Positions 31,263-38,575 of a stretch of DNA of 64,000 nucleotides are shown here, in pieces. The stretch spans positions 43,510-107,509 of IMG/VR virus record IMGVR_UViG_3300046471_000128; one strand, 5' to 3'. The stretch's first letter is position 1. Each line of letters opens with the position of its first letter. A program made the position numbers and the translations under genes. The notes beneath the pieces were generated by a model that saw only the letters and a list, made by a program, of their open reading frames with translations, did not search any database and had not been told where the DNA came from. This DNA comes from a virus.

Positions 31263-31547
31263 TCAACCGAGGTCGCTGAAGTCGTGCCCGGAGCAATCGA
31301 TGATCTCGACACGGCGCACCTGCGCAACCCGGCACTCACCGACGGGGATCATCATGAGGTGCGCCATCAGACGCCCGAACTGCGCTTCGGACAGAAAGAC
31401 AGGCGTCATGTGATACATCGAGCGGAGGTGCGCGTCGACAAAATCCTTCGACTCTTTGAGGCCCATCCCGGTGGTCGCACGGATCAGCTTGATGAGCGGA
31501 ATGCGATCGGTCGTGTTCGATTCGAGATAGGCTTTGATCTTCTTCAT
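31263..31547 (-). CDS. Protein with ribosomal L7/L12 C-terminal-like domain
   Basis: The protein has 94 residues with a strong ribosome binding site (AGGGAGCG). KIKAYLESNTTDRIPLIKLIR is followed by TTGMGLKESKDFVDAHL, the signature helix-turn of the L7/L12 C-terminal domain (GLKEAKDLVE in bacterial L12). That domain docks translation factors. A free-standing phage copy could compete for ribosome partners or be a fold reuse. It lies downstream of the TATAAG array. Confidence 0.7.
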   Translation of the reverse strand: MKKIKAYLESNTTDRIPLIKLIRATTGMGLKESKDFVDAHLRSMYHMTPVFLSEAQFGRLMAHLMMIPVGECRVAQVRRVEIIDCSGHDFSDLG

Positions 31548-32429
31548 GCTGCGCTCCCTGCGCTGGTTGGTGAGCTTCTATTTTCTCGACCAACACATGG
31601 CCCAGACTTGGATACTTATAGGGCGCCAAGGGACTACTTTCCATAGGGCCACCGTCCGCGGCGGGCCAATCTTATACGTGGCAGGTGCCTATACTTATAC
31701 GTAGCACGGGCCAATCTTATAGAGCGCCAGCCGATACTTATACGAGCCACGGCGCGCCTTACGGGCCTGCAGCCACGGCAATTTGGCCAAGGATTTGAAC
31801 GGATTCTGGGAGGGTGGCACGCCGCGGCCCTTGCTGGGCTTGGCTTTGAGCGAACATGGCTCGGGTTGGCTTGGCGAGTTCCCATAAGAAAATTCTGTGG
31901 CGTGTCGATTGAAAGACAATGAAGCGCCGCAACAGCATGGAGCTCTTATAGAGCCGAAGCGTATGTCTTGTGTCTCCATACCGGATCATCTATGTGCATG
32001 AGTGTCGTTTAGGGCTTCCCTAGCCGTGATCTCTCTTACGGGATTGTCGTCCTCGGCGTTTCCGCCACAAGCATCATTCTTTCCTTTCTCTCTACTGGTA
32101 AAAGGGTTTGCGCCCGATCTGGTGGTTCGGACTCTAGCGTTGCGCTTCTCAGATCGCTTGGCATCGGGCTTGTTTGCGTTGCGGGTTGTCTGCTTACCTG
32201 TCGGGAAATGGAACGCTCGGCGCGGGCTTAGCGTTCTCTCTGGGCGGGCGTAATGGCGCTGCAATTGGGTCGAAAGTGCGGGCCTTACGGAAATACGCTA
32301 ATACTGTTTACTATCAATGACTTACGGGCGTTTCGATCCGTGGCTGTCTCGGGGACGAAATAACACCCTGTATTTCCTAGTTTTCGTGCCGTTATCATGC
32401 GTGCGAATCGGATAACTAGAGGAACGAGA
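31548..32429. other. Long gene-poor stretch
   Basis: About 880 bp. The left part carries the TATAAG array (31615-31742). The right part has several frames of 80-95 codons on both strands (for example a TTG-start minus frame 31986-32264) with no ribosome binding site and no recognisable domain; they are not called. An IR-like CTCTTATAGAG sits near 31943-31953. The ~60 bp before 32430 should contain the promoter of the exported-protein gene. Confidence 0.6.
31615..31742. repeat. Array of CTTATA/TATAAG sites at ~22-bp spacing
   Basis: CTTATA occurs at 31615, 31671, 31694, 31716 and 31737; the last four are 23, 22 and 21 bp apart, two helical turns. Flanks alternate between CCAAT-CTTATA and GATA-CTTATAC, so units share about 10 bp. 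On the minus strand each reads TATAAG, and the array lies upstream of the L7/L12-like gene. Confidence 0.75.
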
Positions 32430-32813
32430 ATGCTGAGGAAATGGGTGGTTTGCGGCGCGCTCGCGTGTGCGGCTAGCAGCGCGTCCGCTGCGAATTGGGT
32501 CGTCTTGGATCGACAACCGGATATCACGAAAAGCGTGGATCTCTCTACCGTTGTCGTCAACGGCATCTATCGCAAGGTGTGGGTGCGATCCGACTACACG
32601 AACGGGTTGAAGATGCCAGGCGGGCAGAACATTGGGCAAATATTCTTGCGCTACACGCTGCGCTGCTCGGATCGTGAGTATGCGTCAGGTCAGCTCATTG
32701 CCTATGACCGTGGTGGGCAAATGGTGCATTCGGAAGACGGCGACCCGAACAAGTTCGAGGAAGCGGTGCCGGGCTCATTTGGGGAAGCCATGCTTATCTC
32801 TCAATGCAAATGA
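32430..32813 (+). CDS. Exported surface-adhesin-E-like protein
   Basis: The protein has 127 residues from ATG 32430 (ribosome binding site AGAGGAACGAGA). The signal peptide MLRKWVVCGALACAASSASA ends in ASA. The mature part reads NWVVLDRQPDITKSVDLSTVVVNG, KVWVRSDY, and PGSFGEAMLISQC, with two Cys. This is the layout of the short 'surface-adhesin protein E' family frequent in Burkholderiales chromosomes. It may be a host-derived moron altering the envelope of infected cells. Confidence 0.75.
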   Translation: MLRKWVVCGALACAASSASAANWVVLDRQPDITKSVDLSTVVVNGIYRKVWVRSDYTNGLKMPGGQNIGQIFLRYTLRCSDREYASGQLIAYDRGGQMVHSEDGDPNKFEEAVPGSFGEAMLISQCK

Positions 32814-32826
32814 GACGGCACCGTCG

Positions 32827-33474
32827 CTAGCGCGTGCGGCCCCATCCGAGCGCTGCTGGCCGGCTGTAGTCGGCGAACTTCACCTTGAGCCAATCCTTTG
32901 AGCGACCGCGCTGATACGGCGCGTCGAGTCGCTTGCCTACCATCCCTTCAAAGTCGTGCTGTTTCACCTGATCGAACACCCATGCCCCTGCCGAGACGAC
33001 TCCGGTCACGTAGACGAGCACGGCGGTGTTCTCGAATGAGTCGCGCAACAGCTCTTTTCGTTCGACGAGTGGCAGCTGCCTAATGTCGCGCTCACCATCG
33101 GCGAGCATGTCGAACACGTAGAGACGCGCCGGGTGCAGCTTCATGGCGGCGCGCACGCGTGTTGCGACCGATGTGCGGGCACGGATCTGCAGACGCTCGA
33201 ACGAGGACTGGCCGGTTGGCTCGTCGACCGTGAGCTCCGCATCCCACACGAAGTTGCCATACACGTTCTCGACCGCCGCGACCACATCAGGAAACGAGCG
33301 ATTCATGAGGTTGCCCTGCCGCGAGATCAGCTCGACCCGCGAGCCGACCTTGCGCACCAGACAGCGGAACCCGTCGTATTTAAGTTCGAACAGCCAATCC
33401 TCACGGGAAAACGGCGCGCGGTTGAGCGTGGCGAGCATCAGGTCGCCCGCGTCGATCAGCGGGATGGCACTCAC
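32827..33474 (-). CDS. Short ATP-dependent DNA ligase
   Basis: The protein has 215 residues with a GTG start. The nucleotidyltransferase domain shows motif I ELKYDGFR (Lys32 would be adenylated), motif III VWDAEL, motif IV DFEGMVGKR and motif V KDWLKVKF. The usual C-terminal OB-fold is missing, so the enzyme is about half the size of typical phage ligases. It may be a minimal ligase or need a partner. The GTG overlaps the upstream stop (GTGA). Confidence 0.85.
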   Translation of the reverse strand: MSAIPLIDAGDLMLATLNRAPFSREDWLFELKYDGFRCLVRKVGSRVELISRQGNLMNRSFPDVVAAVENVYGNFVWDAELTVDEPTGQSSFERLQIRARTSVATRVRAAMKLHPARLYVFDMLADGERDIRQLPLVERKELLRDSFENTAVLVYVTGVVSAGAWVFDQVKQHDFEGMVGKRLDAPYQRGRSKDWLKVKFADYSRPAALGWGRTR

Positions 33475-33671
33475 AACTTTGAGATCCGCGCGCTGACGAA
33501 GGCGAGCTTCGCCCAGGCATAGGCTTGGGCGCTAACTTCACTGCGATTGCAGCCCGAGTAGGCGCAGAAGTGGTCGAAGTCGTCGAGCACCGTGTGGCCG
33601 TGCTCGTCCGGTGTCAGCGGGCGCGCAGCAAGGATGTCGGCGAGCATTTCGTCTGGATTTCCATAGCACAT
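33471..33671 (-). CDS. Small hypothetical protein coupled to the ligase
   Basis: The protein has 66 residues with ribosome binding site GGAGG. Contains FDHFCAYSGCNRSEVSAQAYAW with two Cys and an acidic N-terminus (NPDEMLADILAARPLTPDEHG). Its stop overlaps the ligase GTG. No family was recognised; coupling suggests it acts with, or controls, the ligase. Confidence 0.68.
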   Translation of the reverse strand: MCYGNPDEMLADILAARPLTPDEHGHTVLDDFDHFCAYSGCNRSEVSAQAYAWAKLAFVSARISKL

Positions 33672-33711
33672 GGGAGCCTCCGTGGAGTGTCAAACCCTTG
33701 AGCATAAAGGA

Positions 33712-33733
33712 TTCCCGGTCGCTGGACCGGGAA
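33712..33733 (-). terminator. Hairpin between genes
   Basis: Perfect 9-bp stem TTCCCGGTC/GACCGGGAA with a GCTG loop. The following minus-strand CCTTTATGCTCAAGG has no U-tract. It is the same type as the other leader hairpins in this region. Confidence 0.55.
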
Positions 33734-33742
33734 GCTGGCGCG

Positions 33743-34042
33743 TTACCAGTCGTATTGCGGCAGGTCCGCGACCACGCTCTGATCACAGTCCATGCGCAAC
33801 CACTTGAGGTTGTGCCGGTTGCCCCACTCCATCACTTCGCGCAGGTCCGCCGGCAGGTTCAGTTCGTCGAGCAGGTCGCTCGGCTGCACCCAGAGGAACC
33901 AGCCGTGCTCATACGCGGCGACGATCGTCCACGGGCATTGAGCGTCGCCCTTGTCCAGTTGCTCCGCCGTCTCTCTCGTGACGTGGCACGTCGAGATCGC
34001 TGGGATGATGTCCACGTTGAAAATTTCTACGTTGCTGCTCAT
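33743..34042 (-). CDS. DUF5983-like protein
   Basis: The protein has 99 residues from ATG 34042 (ribosome binding site TTGGAGAAG). The pattern ISTCHVTRETAEQLD, AAYEHGWFLWV, NLKWLRMDCDQSVVADLPQYDW closely follows the style of the DUF5983 family found in phages and integrative elements. Function unknown. The C-terminal YDW and the STCH motif are the most conserved-looking parts. Confidence 0.78.
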   Translation of the reverse strand: MSSNVEIFNVDIIPAISTCHVTRETAEQLDKGDAQCPWTIVAAYEHGWFLWVQPSDLLDELNLPADLREVMEWGNRHNLKWLRMDCDQSVVADLPQYDW

Positions 34043-34087
34043 GTGCTTCTCCAAGCTGCGCCCGGGCGCTCGGCCCGGGCTGTGGTG

Positions 34088-34603
34088 TTATTCGGGCAGG
34101 AGCTCGTCGCTCAGCATTTCGAGCAGCGTCTCGCTGTCATGGCACACCAGCGTGGTGATGTCGTCATCGACCGGCACGCCCGCGTCGCGCAGAATCTTGA
34201 GCACGGTTTGCGCGCGCGCAACGACGTCGGCATCGACCTCATCGTCATCGACGTGTCCGTCTTGCGTCTCGACCAGGCGACGCGCAAAGCACACGGCCCA
34301 CTCTTCGGGCGTGGCGCAGGTGTATTCCCACGGTGACGCACCTGCGGCGCCCATATCGCCCGACAGGTCGAAAACCCACTTGTGGTCAGGACCGCGCCCG
34401 ATGATGACCTTCGCGGCTGCGTAGACCATCGAGACGGACTCGACGCAGATCGCGTGTTTGTGGAACTGGTCGATCACGAACCCGTAGGCGTCGAGATACA
34501 GGTTGTCGAGCGTCTGGTTGGACTCTTGCACGAGCTGCTCGGCGGAGGGCTTGAACTCGGACGTGTCGACAGTCGCGAGGATTTCTTCGTAGGTGATGGA
34601 CAT
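34088..34603 (-). CDS. Hypothetical protein
   Basis: The protein has 171 residues from ATG 34603; an in-frame ATG 36 bases upstream lies inside the leader element and is less likely. SITYEEILATVDTSEF is followed by LDAYGFVIDQFHKHAICVE, HKWVFDLSGDMGAAG, and a C-terminal acidic helix ending SETLLEMLSDELLPE. No family was recognised. It is soluble and acidic. Confidence 0.7.
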   Translation of the reverse strand: MSITYEEILATVDTSEFKPSAEQLVQESNQTLDNLYLDAYGFVIDQFHKHAICVESVSMVYAAAKVIIGRGPDHKWVFDLSGDMGAAGASPWEYTCATPEEWAVCFARRLVETQDGHVDDDEVDADVVARAQTVLKILRDAGVPVDDDITTLVCHDSETLLEMLSDELLPE

Positions 34604-34624
34604 GGTGTGTCTGGGTGGTTGTGG

Positions 34625-34664
34625 TTGCGATGAAGTCATTCTCCCGACCCGGGTGTGGCCCGGG
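34625..34664 (-). promoter_or_regulatory. Hairpin-leader element
   Basis: Plus strand TTGCGATGAAGTCATTCTCC leads into a CCCGGG-tgtgg-CCCGGG hairpin (34648-34664). In transcription order the hairpin comes first, then GGGAGAATGACTTCATCGCA, then the gene. Confidence 0.6.
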
Positions 34665-34678
34665 CCCGGATCGGTTGA

Positions 34679-35071
34679 TCAGTGGGCGGACGTAAGCATT
34701 TCGGGAATGACCATCGGCAAGCTGGTCGAGCACGGCTCGTCGAGATTCAGAATGTCGAACGCTTCGGCGACAGGGCGGCCCGGGTGCGCGTAGGCGTTCA
34801 GCGTCGCGGTCACGCACGCTTCAAGGTGGTCGGCGTCACGGTAGTGCGGCGACACGCCCGCGTCGAAGGATTCGACGATCACCGTGTTCCCGTGCAGGAT
34901 CACCTTACCGACGCACGGGATCGGCCCGGTGTGGTCAGGATGCTCGAACTTCACGACCAGGACGACACCACCGTCGGCACGGGTGCGCAGACGGTAAAGG
35001 CGCGTGTGGTGCACGTTGCGGTAGGCGTGAGCATGGGCACGGCGCTGCTCGGGATTCAGGTTGAGGCTCAT
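34679..35071 (-). CDS. Hypothetical protein
   Basis: The protein has 130 residues from ATG 35071. The basic His-rich N-terminus (NPEQRRAHAHAYRNVHHTRLYRL) is followed by beta strands (GGVVLVVKFEHPDH; GKVILHGNTVIVESFD). The C-terminus is acidic. No family was recognised. It is preceded by a leader element variant at 35091-35112. Confidence 0.68.
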   Translation of the reverse strand: MSLNLNPEQRRAHAHAYRNVHHTRLYRLRTRADGGVVLVVKFEHPDHTGPIPCVGKVILHGNTVIVESFDAGVSPHYRDADHLEACVTATLNAYAHPGRPVAEAFDILNLDEPCSTSLPMVIPEMLTSAH

Positions 35072-35090
35072 GATGTTTCTCATGTGTCGT

Positions 35091-35112
35091 TTCGATAGAC
35101 ACAGTTTCCCGA
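35091..35112 (-). promoter_or_regulatory. Hairpin-leader element (diverged)
   Basis: Plus strand TTCGATAGACACAGTTTCCC matches the leader core TTGCGATnnAnTCAnTnTCCC with changes; placed between genes 35113-35409 and 34679-35071. Confidence 0.4.
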
Positions 35113-35409
35113 TCACGCACTGGCGCGCTGTCGGATCGTTTGTGCGGTGTGCGGCACCGGGTAGCGGGCGACCAGCCACTCGGTGAACTGCTGTTGTTCG
35201 GCGAACCCCATCTCTGCTCGGACCGTTGCGTGCACATCGCACCAGAGCTTCGCCTGGTGGCCGATCCAGTAGACATAGGGCCGCGTGTGGTGCGTGCCGT
35301 AGCGCGCCATGTCCTTCGCAAGCTGCTCCGCCGGCGACCCTGCCCCGTGCGCGATACAGTAGGCGGCGTAGCGCGGCGTCGCGCCCTTGAACGGGCCGCG
35401 CGCGATCAC
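35113..35409 (-). CDS. Hypothetical protein
   Basis: The protein has 98 residues with a GTG start overlapping the upstream stop (GTGA). It contains YAAYCIAHGAGSPAEQLAKDM, then RPYVYWIGHQAKLWCDVHATV, and a helical basic end. It is soluble. No family was recognised; it is the last of a coupled trio (35959 to 35113). Confidence 0.65.
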   Translation of the reverse strand: MIARGPFKGATPRYAAYCIAHGAGSPAEQLAKDMARYGTHHTRPYVYWIGHQAKLWCDVHATVRAEMGFAEQQQFTEWLVARYPVPHTAQTIRQRASA

Positions 35410-35672
35410 CAGCAGACCTCGATCTGTTCCACCTGCTCGGGGTCGATGAGGACATGGCGCCCGGTGGGTGCGAGATCGGCATCAGGGCGGGGCTCCCACA
35501 GCTCCAGCTCCAGCAGCAGCCCGCCTTTGTGCACGCGCATTTCGCCGCCGTAGACCGAGCCGTGCACCTGCCGACCCGAGCGCAGCCACAGGTTCACGGT
35601 GTAGCCGTTCCCGTCGTTCTTCTCGTCGTTCGCGTCAGCGAGCGCGTAGGCAACGATCGTGCGCCCGCTCAT
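35406..35672 (-). CDS. Hypothetical beta-rich protein
   Basis: The protein has 88 residues and is coupled on both sides by overlapping start/stop codons. The sequence alternates strands (YTVNLWLRSGRQVHGSVY; LLLELELWEPR; RHVLIDPEQVEQIEVCW), suggesting a small beta-barrel or PH-like fold. No family was recognised. Confidence 0.65.
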   Translation of the reverse strand: MSGRTIVAYALADANDEKNDGNGYTVNLWLRSGRQVHGSVYGGEMRVHKGGLLLELELWEPRPDADLAPTGRHVLIDPEQVEQIEVCW

Positions 35673-35959
35673 CGTTGGCTATCCTTCACCGCTGCGTCGA
35701 GCTCGCGCACGGCGGCCGCCAGCCCGCTGCTGCCCTCTTCTATCGCGCCCACGACCTTAATCGCGGCGGCGCGCAGGTTGTCCAGTTTGTCGCCCTGCTT
35801 GTTCATCTTCAGGACCGCATCGAACGGTGCTTCGGAAAGCTGCGCTTGGATGCCCTGATTGTTGAACTCGTTCGAGAGGAACGAGAACATGTCGAATTCC
35901 CGGTCCTGCCCGTAGTTCGTGTCGGCGGGGCGAATGAGGATGGTGTGAATCTTGGGCAT
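35669..35959 (-). CDS. Hypothetical helical protein
   Basis: The protein has 96 residues. An N-terminal strand (KIHTILIRPADTNYGQDREFD) is followed by helices (FSFLSNEFNNQGIQAQLSEA; DNLRAAAIKVVGAIEEG). First gene of a three-gene coupled set, preceded by a leader element. No family was recognised. Confidence 0.65.
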   Translation of the reverse strand: MPKIHTILIRPADTNYGQDREFDMFSFLSNEFNNQGIQAQLSEAPFDAVLKMNKQGDKLDNLRAAAIKVVGAIEEGSSGLAAAVRELDAAVKDSQR

Positions 35960-35975
35960 GGTTGGTGTCCCGTGG

Positions 35976-36017
35976 TTGCGATGTGTTCAGTGTCCCGACC
36001 GATCGTTGGACCGGTCG
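35976..36017 (-). promoter_or_regulatory. Hairpin-leader element
   Basis: Plus strand TTGCGATGTGTTCAGTGTCC then CCGACCGATCGTTGGACCGG. Read on the minus strand, a CGACCG/CGGTCG hairpin precedes GGGACACTGAACACATCGCAACC and the gene at 35959. Confidence 0.58.
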
Positions 36018-36024
36018 CGGCTTT

Positions 36025-36044
36025 CGTTACGGGTGACTTATTCG
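36025..36044 (-). promoter_or_regulatory. Recurrent dyad copy next to a leader element
   Basis: Minus strand CGAATAAGTCACCCGTAACG. It lies between the stop of gene 36050-36562 and the leader element, so both element families occur in one spacer: dyad first, hairpin-leader second. Confidence 0.55.
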
Positions 36045-36049
36045 CCCGC

Positions 36050-36562
36050 TTATTGCGCGCCCCCGAGCCCGATGGCGATCGAGATACGCTCGTCGGACAC
36101 CAGCGCGCGAATCCGCTTGGCGACCATATCGGGCGTGACGAGCGGAATGCCGTCGTCAAACATGACATCTGGCTCGTCATCGTATGATTCCGCGTTGAAC
36201 AGGTATTGAGCCCATGAGTCATTCAGACCGAAGAAGTTCTCGATGGCGGCCCAGCCCTCACGGCCCTCGTAAAATGGCTGCGCGTGCCGCGCGCCCCAGA
36301 CCGGAACGACCAGCTTGAGCCCTTGGGATTGGAACTCGGGCATCAAGGCGGCGTGCCCGCACGCGCACGCGGCGGCACCACACTGCACCTTGACGGGATC
36401 GACCACGATGGACTTGGCACCACCGAGCAGCTGGACAACTTCTCCCGTGGAGGGCAGATCCGCAGGCGCTTTCAACCAGTGGTCGAGGTGGAATGCGGCG
36501 GGCGCTGCGAATGTCTGCTGCTCAAGCACAGTGGCGAGCAGCTCAAGGCGTTCGATGTTCAT
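36050..36562 (-). CDS. Hypothetical protein, paralogue of 48061-48468
   Basis: The protein has 170 residues. The core CGAAACACGHAALMPEFQSQGLKL and GWAAIENFFGLNDSWAQYLFN parallels CGTVACTIGWLTLHPKFQAL and GYAALEKLFGINSTIAWALF in the gene at 48.1 kb, so the two are diverged paralogues. The shared Cys-x-x-x-Cys-x-x-Gly could be a metal site. Preceded by a partial leader element. Such proteins are widespread in phages without known function. Confidence 0.75.
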   Translation of the reverse strand: MNIERLELLATVLEQQTFAAPAAFHLDHWLKAPADLPSTGEVVQLLGGAKSIVVDPVKVQCGAAACACGHAALMPEFQSQGLKLVVPVWGARHAQPFYEGREGWAAIENFFGLNDSWAQYLFNAESYDDEPDVMFDDGIPLVTPDMVAKRIRALVSDERISIAIGLGGAQ

Positions 36563-36590
36563 GTTTGTGTGTGTGGTTGGTTGCGACAGG

Positions 36591-37004
36591 TCAATTGTCG
36601 TGATCGTCTGCTGGCGTGTGCACGTCGGTGCGTGGATGGTTTTCGAAAATCTGCTGCGGCGTGCCGCGGTAGTCGTCGAAGCGGCTAATCTCGCGACGGC
36701 AGTCCGAGCAGTAGAAGGCGCGCATCGGGCGGTTCCACCACTTCACGTCCTCACCGCGCGTCTCACATGCCGTGACGTTGCACTTGCCGCCGAACTGGCC
36801 CTTGCCGGTCTGATCGATGTGCCCATACGGATCGTCGGGCAGCTCGCGCGGCGCACGGAGAACGTCCGCGACCGCCTGGATCTGTTCCCGCGACGGCATG
36901 CGGCCGCGCGCACCGGGATAGACGCGATTCAAGGACACGCGCTGCGTCGTGTTCAGGGACGGTGCCGTCTTCATGAGACGGCGTTCTTTCTTGGTCAGGT
37001 GCAT
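36591..37004 (-). CDS. Hypothetical protein with four-Cys zinc-ribbon-like segment
   Basis: The protein has 137 residues from ATG 37004 (GGAG at good spacing; an ATG 12 bases upstream is possible). A basic N-terminus (HLTKKERRLMKTAPSLN) precedes GRMPSREQIQAVADVLRAP. GGKCNVTACETRGEDV and FYCSDCRREI give two Cys pairs, the pattern of a treble-clef/zinc ribbon that might bind nucleic acid. The start overlaps the upstream gene end by 10 bp. Confidence 0.7.
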   Translation of the reverse strand: MHLTKKERRLMKTAPSLNTTQRVSLNRVYPGARGRMPSREQIQAVADVLRAPRELPDDPYGHIDQTGKGQFGGKCNVTACETRGEDVKWWNRPMRAFYCSDCRREISRFDDYRGTPQQIFENHPRTDVHTPADDHDN

Positions 37005-37195
37005 CGAGCGCTCCATCCCCGCCCGTCGAATCCGAGCGAGTCGTCAAAGTAGTTATCGTCCACGAAGCGCACAGCGGCGAACCACTGCGCGTCCGATTCG
37101 AGGTGGACCGTGTTGCCGAAGTCATCGACCGTCGTGCCGCTTAGCGCGATGGCGAACGGCATGGGTCGTGCGGAATTGAAGTGAATCAGGCGCAT
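36995..37195 (-). CDS. Small hypothetical protein
   Basis: The protein has 66 residues from ATG 37195, overlapping the upstream gene by 10 bp. MRLIHFNSARPMPFAIALSG is followed by FGNTVHLESDAQWFAAVRFVDD. Beta-rich. Other in-frame upstream starts run through the neighbour and are not used. No family was recognised. Confidence 0.6.
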   Translation of the reverse strand: MRLIHFNSARPMPFAIALSGTTVDDFGNTVHLESDAQWFAAVRFVDDNYFDDSLGFDGRGWSARCT

Positions 37196-37500
37196 GGCGC
37201 GCTCCAGTTGATGTTGGAGTAGCCCTCGCCGAACATCGCGACCAGGCGGTCGTGTTGCTCTTCGTCGAGCGGCAGCTTCCAGCGCATCACCGCCGTCAGA
37301 TAAATCTCCTGCGCGTTCTCGGTCATTTCCTCGAAGCACGAACCCATGCTCGGGCGGAACTGGATTCGATGGAGCTGCACGCCGCACGACTCGCGGCGGC
37401 GCTGATTGCTCGGGCGCTCCCGCAACCAGCCGCCCATGTTGTAGTCCGACTCGAGGATCGAGTAGGCTTCGCAGATGTCAAAGCGATCCCAAGTCGCCAT
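37186..37500 (-). CDS. Small hypothetical protein
   Basis: The protein has 104 residues from ATG 37500 (TGATG overlap). Contains DICEAYSILESDYNMGGWLRERPSNQRRR, then QFRPSMGSCFEEMTENAQEIYL and LDEEQHDRLVAMFGEGY. The N-terminal segment resembles short phage proteins that begin 'RFDICEAYYLFFSEYHGGQWS', which are common and uncharacterised. Function unknown. Confidence 0.7.
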   Translation of the reverse strand: MATWDRFDICEAYSILESDYNMGGWLRERPSNQRRRESCGVQLHRIQFRPSMGSCFEEMTENAQEIYLTAVMRWKLPLDEEQHDRLVAMFGEGYSNINWSAPCA

Positions 37501-37832
37501 CAGAGCGTCTCCCACTTCGTGTCGCCAACCTTCCGATACTGCATGGTCGTGCAGCCCGCGTGCCCTTCGGCCCAATCGAGCGGCTCGAACGCCGTTTCTT
37601 GAATAGCGTCGTGCAGGTCAACACAGCGGCCCGTGTAGTAGAGCTCGGCGTCGTCATCGAGCAACTGGAACTCGAAGTTGAAGCGCTCGCTGTGGAGCGT
37701 GATGAATTGGTCAACCGCGTCGCGGCGCCGCAGCGGATCGCGGATCGCAACCAGCGGCGAGTTGCGGTTGTCGTAGCGGCCCGTGCCCACCTGGCCGTCG
37801 GAGATGTGGTCCTTTGTGATGATCCACTGCAT
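37500..37832 (-). CDS. Hypothetical protein
   Basis: The protein has 110 residues from ATG 37832 with ribosome binding site AGGGAG. MQWIITKDHI, then a helical part (RRRDAVDQFITLHSERFNFEFQLLDDDAELYYTGRC) and DWAEGHAGCTTMQYRKVGDTKWETL at the end. The 'lddD-e-lYytG' pattern appears in other uncharacterised phage proteins. Its leader element is just upstream. Confidence 0.7.
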   Translation of the reverse strand: MQWIITKDHISDGQVGTGRYDNRNSPLVAIRDPLRRRDAVDQFITLHSERFNFEFQLLDDDAELYYTGRCVDLHDAIQETAFEPLDWAEGHAGCTTMQYRKVGDTKWETL

Positions 37833-37851
37833 GTTGCGCTCCCTGTGCGCG

Positions 37852-37893
37852 TTGTCGATATGAAGATTGTCCCGACCGGGCATTGGCGCCCGG
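37852..37893 (-). promoter_or_regulatory. Hairpin-leader element
   Basis: Plus strand TTGTCGATATGAAGATTGTC then CCGACCGGGCATTGGCGCCC. The CCGGGC-attggc-GCCCGG hairpin (37876-37893) is followed on the minus strand by TCGGGACAATCTTCATATCG. Confidence 0.6.
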
Positions 37894-37898
37894 TTGGA

Positions 37899-38105
37899 TT
37901 AGTCACTGCCCCACTTGCGATCCTCTGCGATCTCCGCGAGGGCCATCTCCTGCACGCGATCAAGATCGGCTTGCAGGGCGCGACGCCGGCGACGGGCGCG
38001 CAGGATCATGCGCAAGATGTTCTTGGCGTGGGCCTCAGTCATATCGTCAACCGCGATGCGACGGCCGTCTTGACAGCGCCAGATTTCGTCGGGTGGCGTG
38101 CTCAT
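37899..38105 (-). CDS. Small basic helical protein
   Basis: The protein has 68 residues from ATG 38105 (ATGA overlap). MSTPPDEIWRCQDGRRIAVD is followed by a long Arg-rich helix (AHAKNILRMILRARRRRRAL). It may bind nucleic acid. The N-terminal 'P-D-E-I-W-R-x-x-D-G-R-x-I-x-V-x-D-M-t-x-x-H' motif with the following helix is common in small phage and plasmid proteins of unknown role. Confidence 0.68.
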   Translation of the reverse strand: MSTPPDEIWRCQDGRRIAVDDMTEAHAKNILRMILRARRRRRALQADLDRVQEMALAEIAEDRKWGSD

Positions 38106-38575
38106 GCCGGCACGCTGACGGGCCAATGCCATTCGCCCGAGGTCACCGCGGCGGGATTCGGGGCGTTCCGCTCATTCTTGAGAATGTCGCGCATCCTGTC
38201 GCCGAAGCTGAAAAGGCTATAGGCGCGGTTCGACAGGAAGTCGAAGTCGCTCTGGATCACGCGGGCGACGCCGATCTCCAACCCTGTCATGGCTTCGAAG
38301 TTTTCAGGACCGATCGCGTGCGCCAGCCCGTGAACGTCCAGTCTGTTGTAGCGGGCGTTCACGATTTGATCCAACTGCTCATCGGTGAAGAACGTGCCGA
38401 TCGCGCACACGCACGTCGAAATGGTTGGGGTGACCCGGGCGCTGCGATAGCGCCCGTGTGCCCGGGTGCCGATGCGGCCCGTCGAGAGGTCGTGCAGGAT
38501 CTTCTTGATGGCGTCGTGACGCGTGGCGGGCACGACGAAACCATTGACGCGGATCAGGTTGTAAGGACGGGTCAT
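38102..38575 (-). CDS. Hypothetical protein
   Basis: The protein has 157 residues, coupled on both sides. It begins TRPYNLIRVNGFVVPATRHDAIKKILHDL, followed by TISTCVCAIGTFFTDEQLDQIVNARYN and LAHAIGPENFEAMTGLEIG. The Cys-V-Cys-A-I-G segment is loosely like the CxxxCxxG of the 36.0/48.1 kb paralogues but the rest differs. No family was recognised. Confidence 0.68.
   Translation of the reverse strand: MTRPYNLIRVNGFVVPATRHDAIKKILHDLSTGRIGTRAHGRYRSARVTPTISTCVCAIGTFFTDEQLDQIVNARYNRLDVHGLAHAIGPENFEAMTGLEIGVARVIQSDFDFLSNRAYSLFSFGDRMRDILKNERNAPNPAAVTSGEWHWPVSVPA

Noticed and set aside
31170-31646. Plus-strand 158-codon frame opposite the L7/L12-like gene
   Set aside because: The minus-strand frame has a good ribosome binding site and a recognisable domain; this one is its shadow.
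31986-32264. Minus-strand 92-codon frame in the gene-poor stretch
   Set aside because: Starts with TTG, has no ribosome binding site or domain; kept only as a remark in the spacer entry.
34088-34639. ATG 34639 as start of the 171-residue gene
   Set aside because: The first 12 codons are the repeated leader element, which is non-coding at its other copies.
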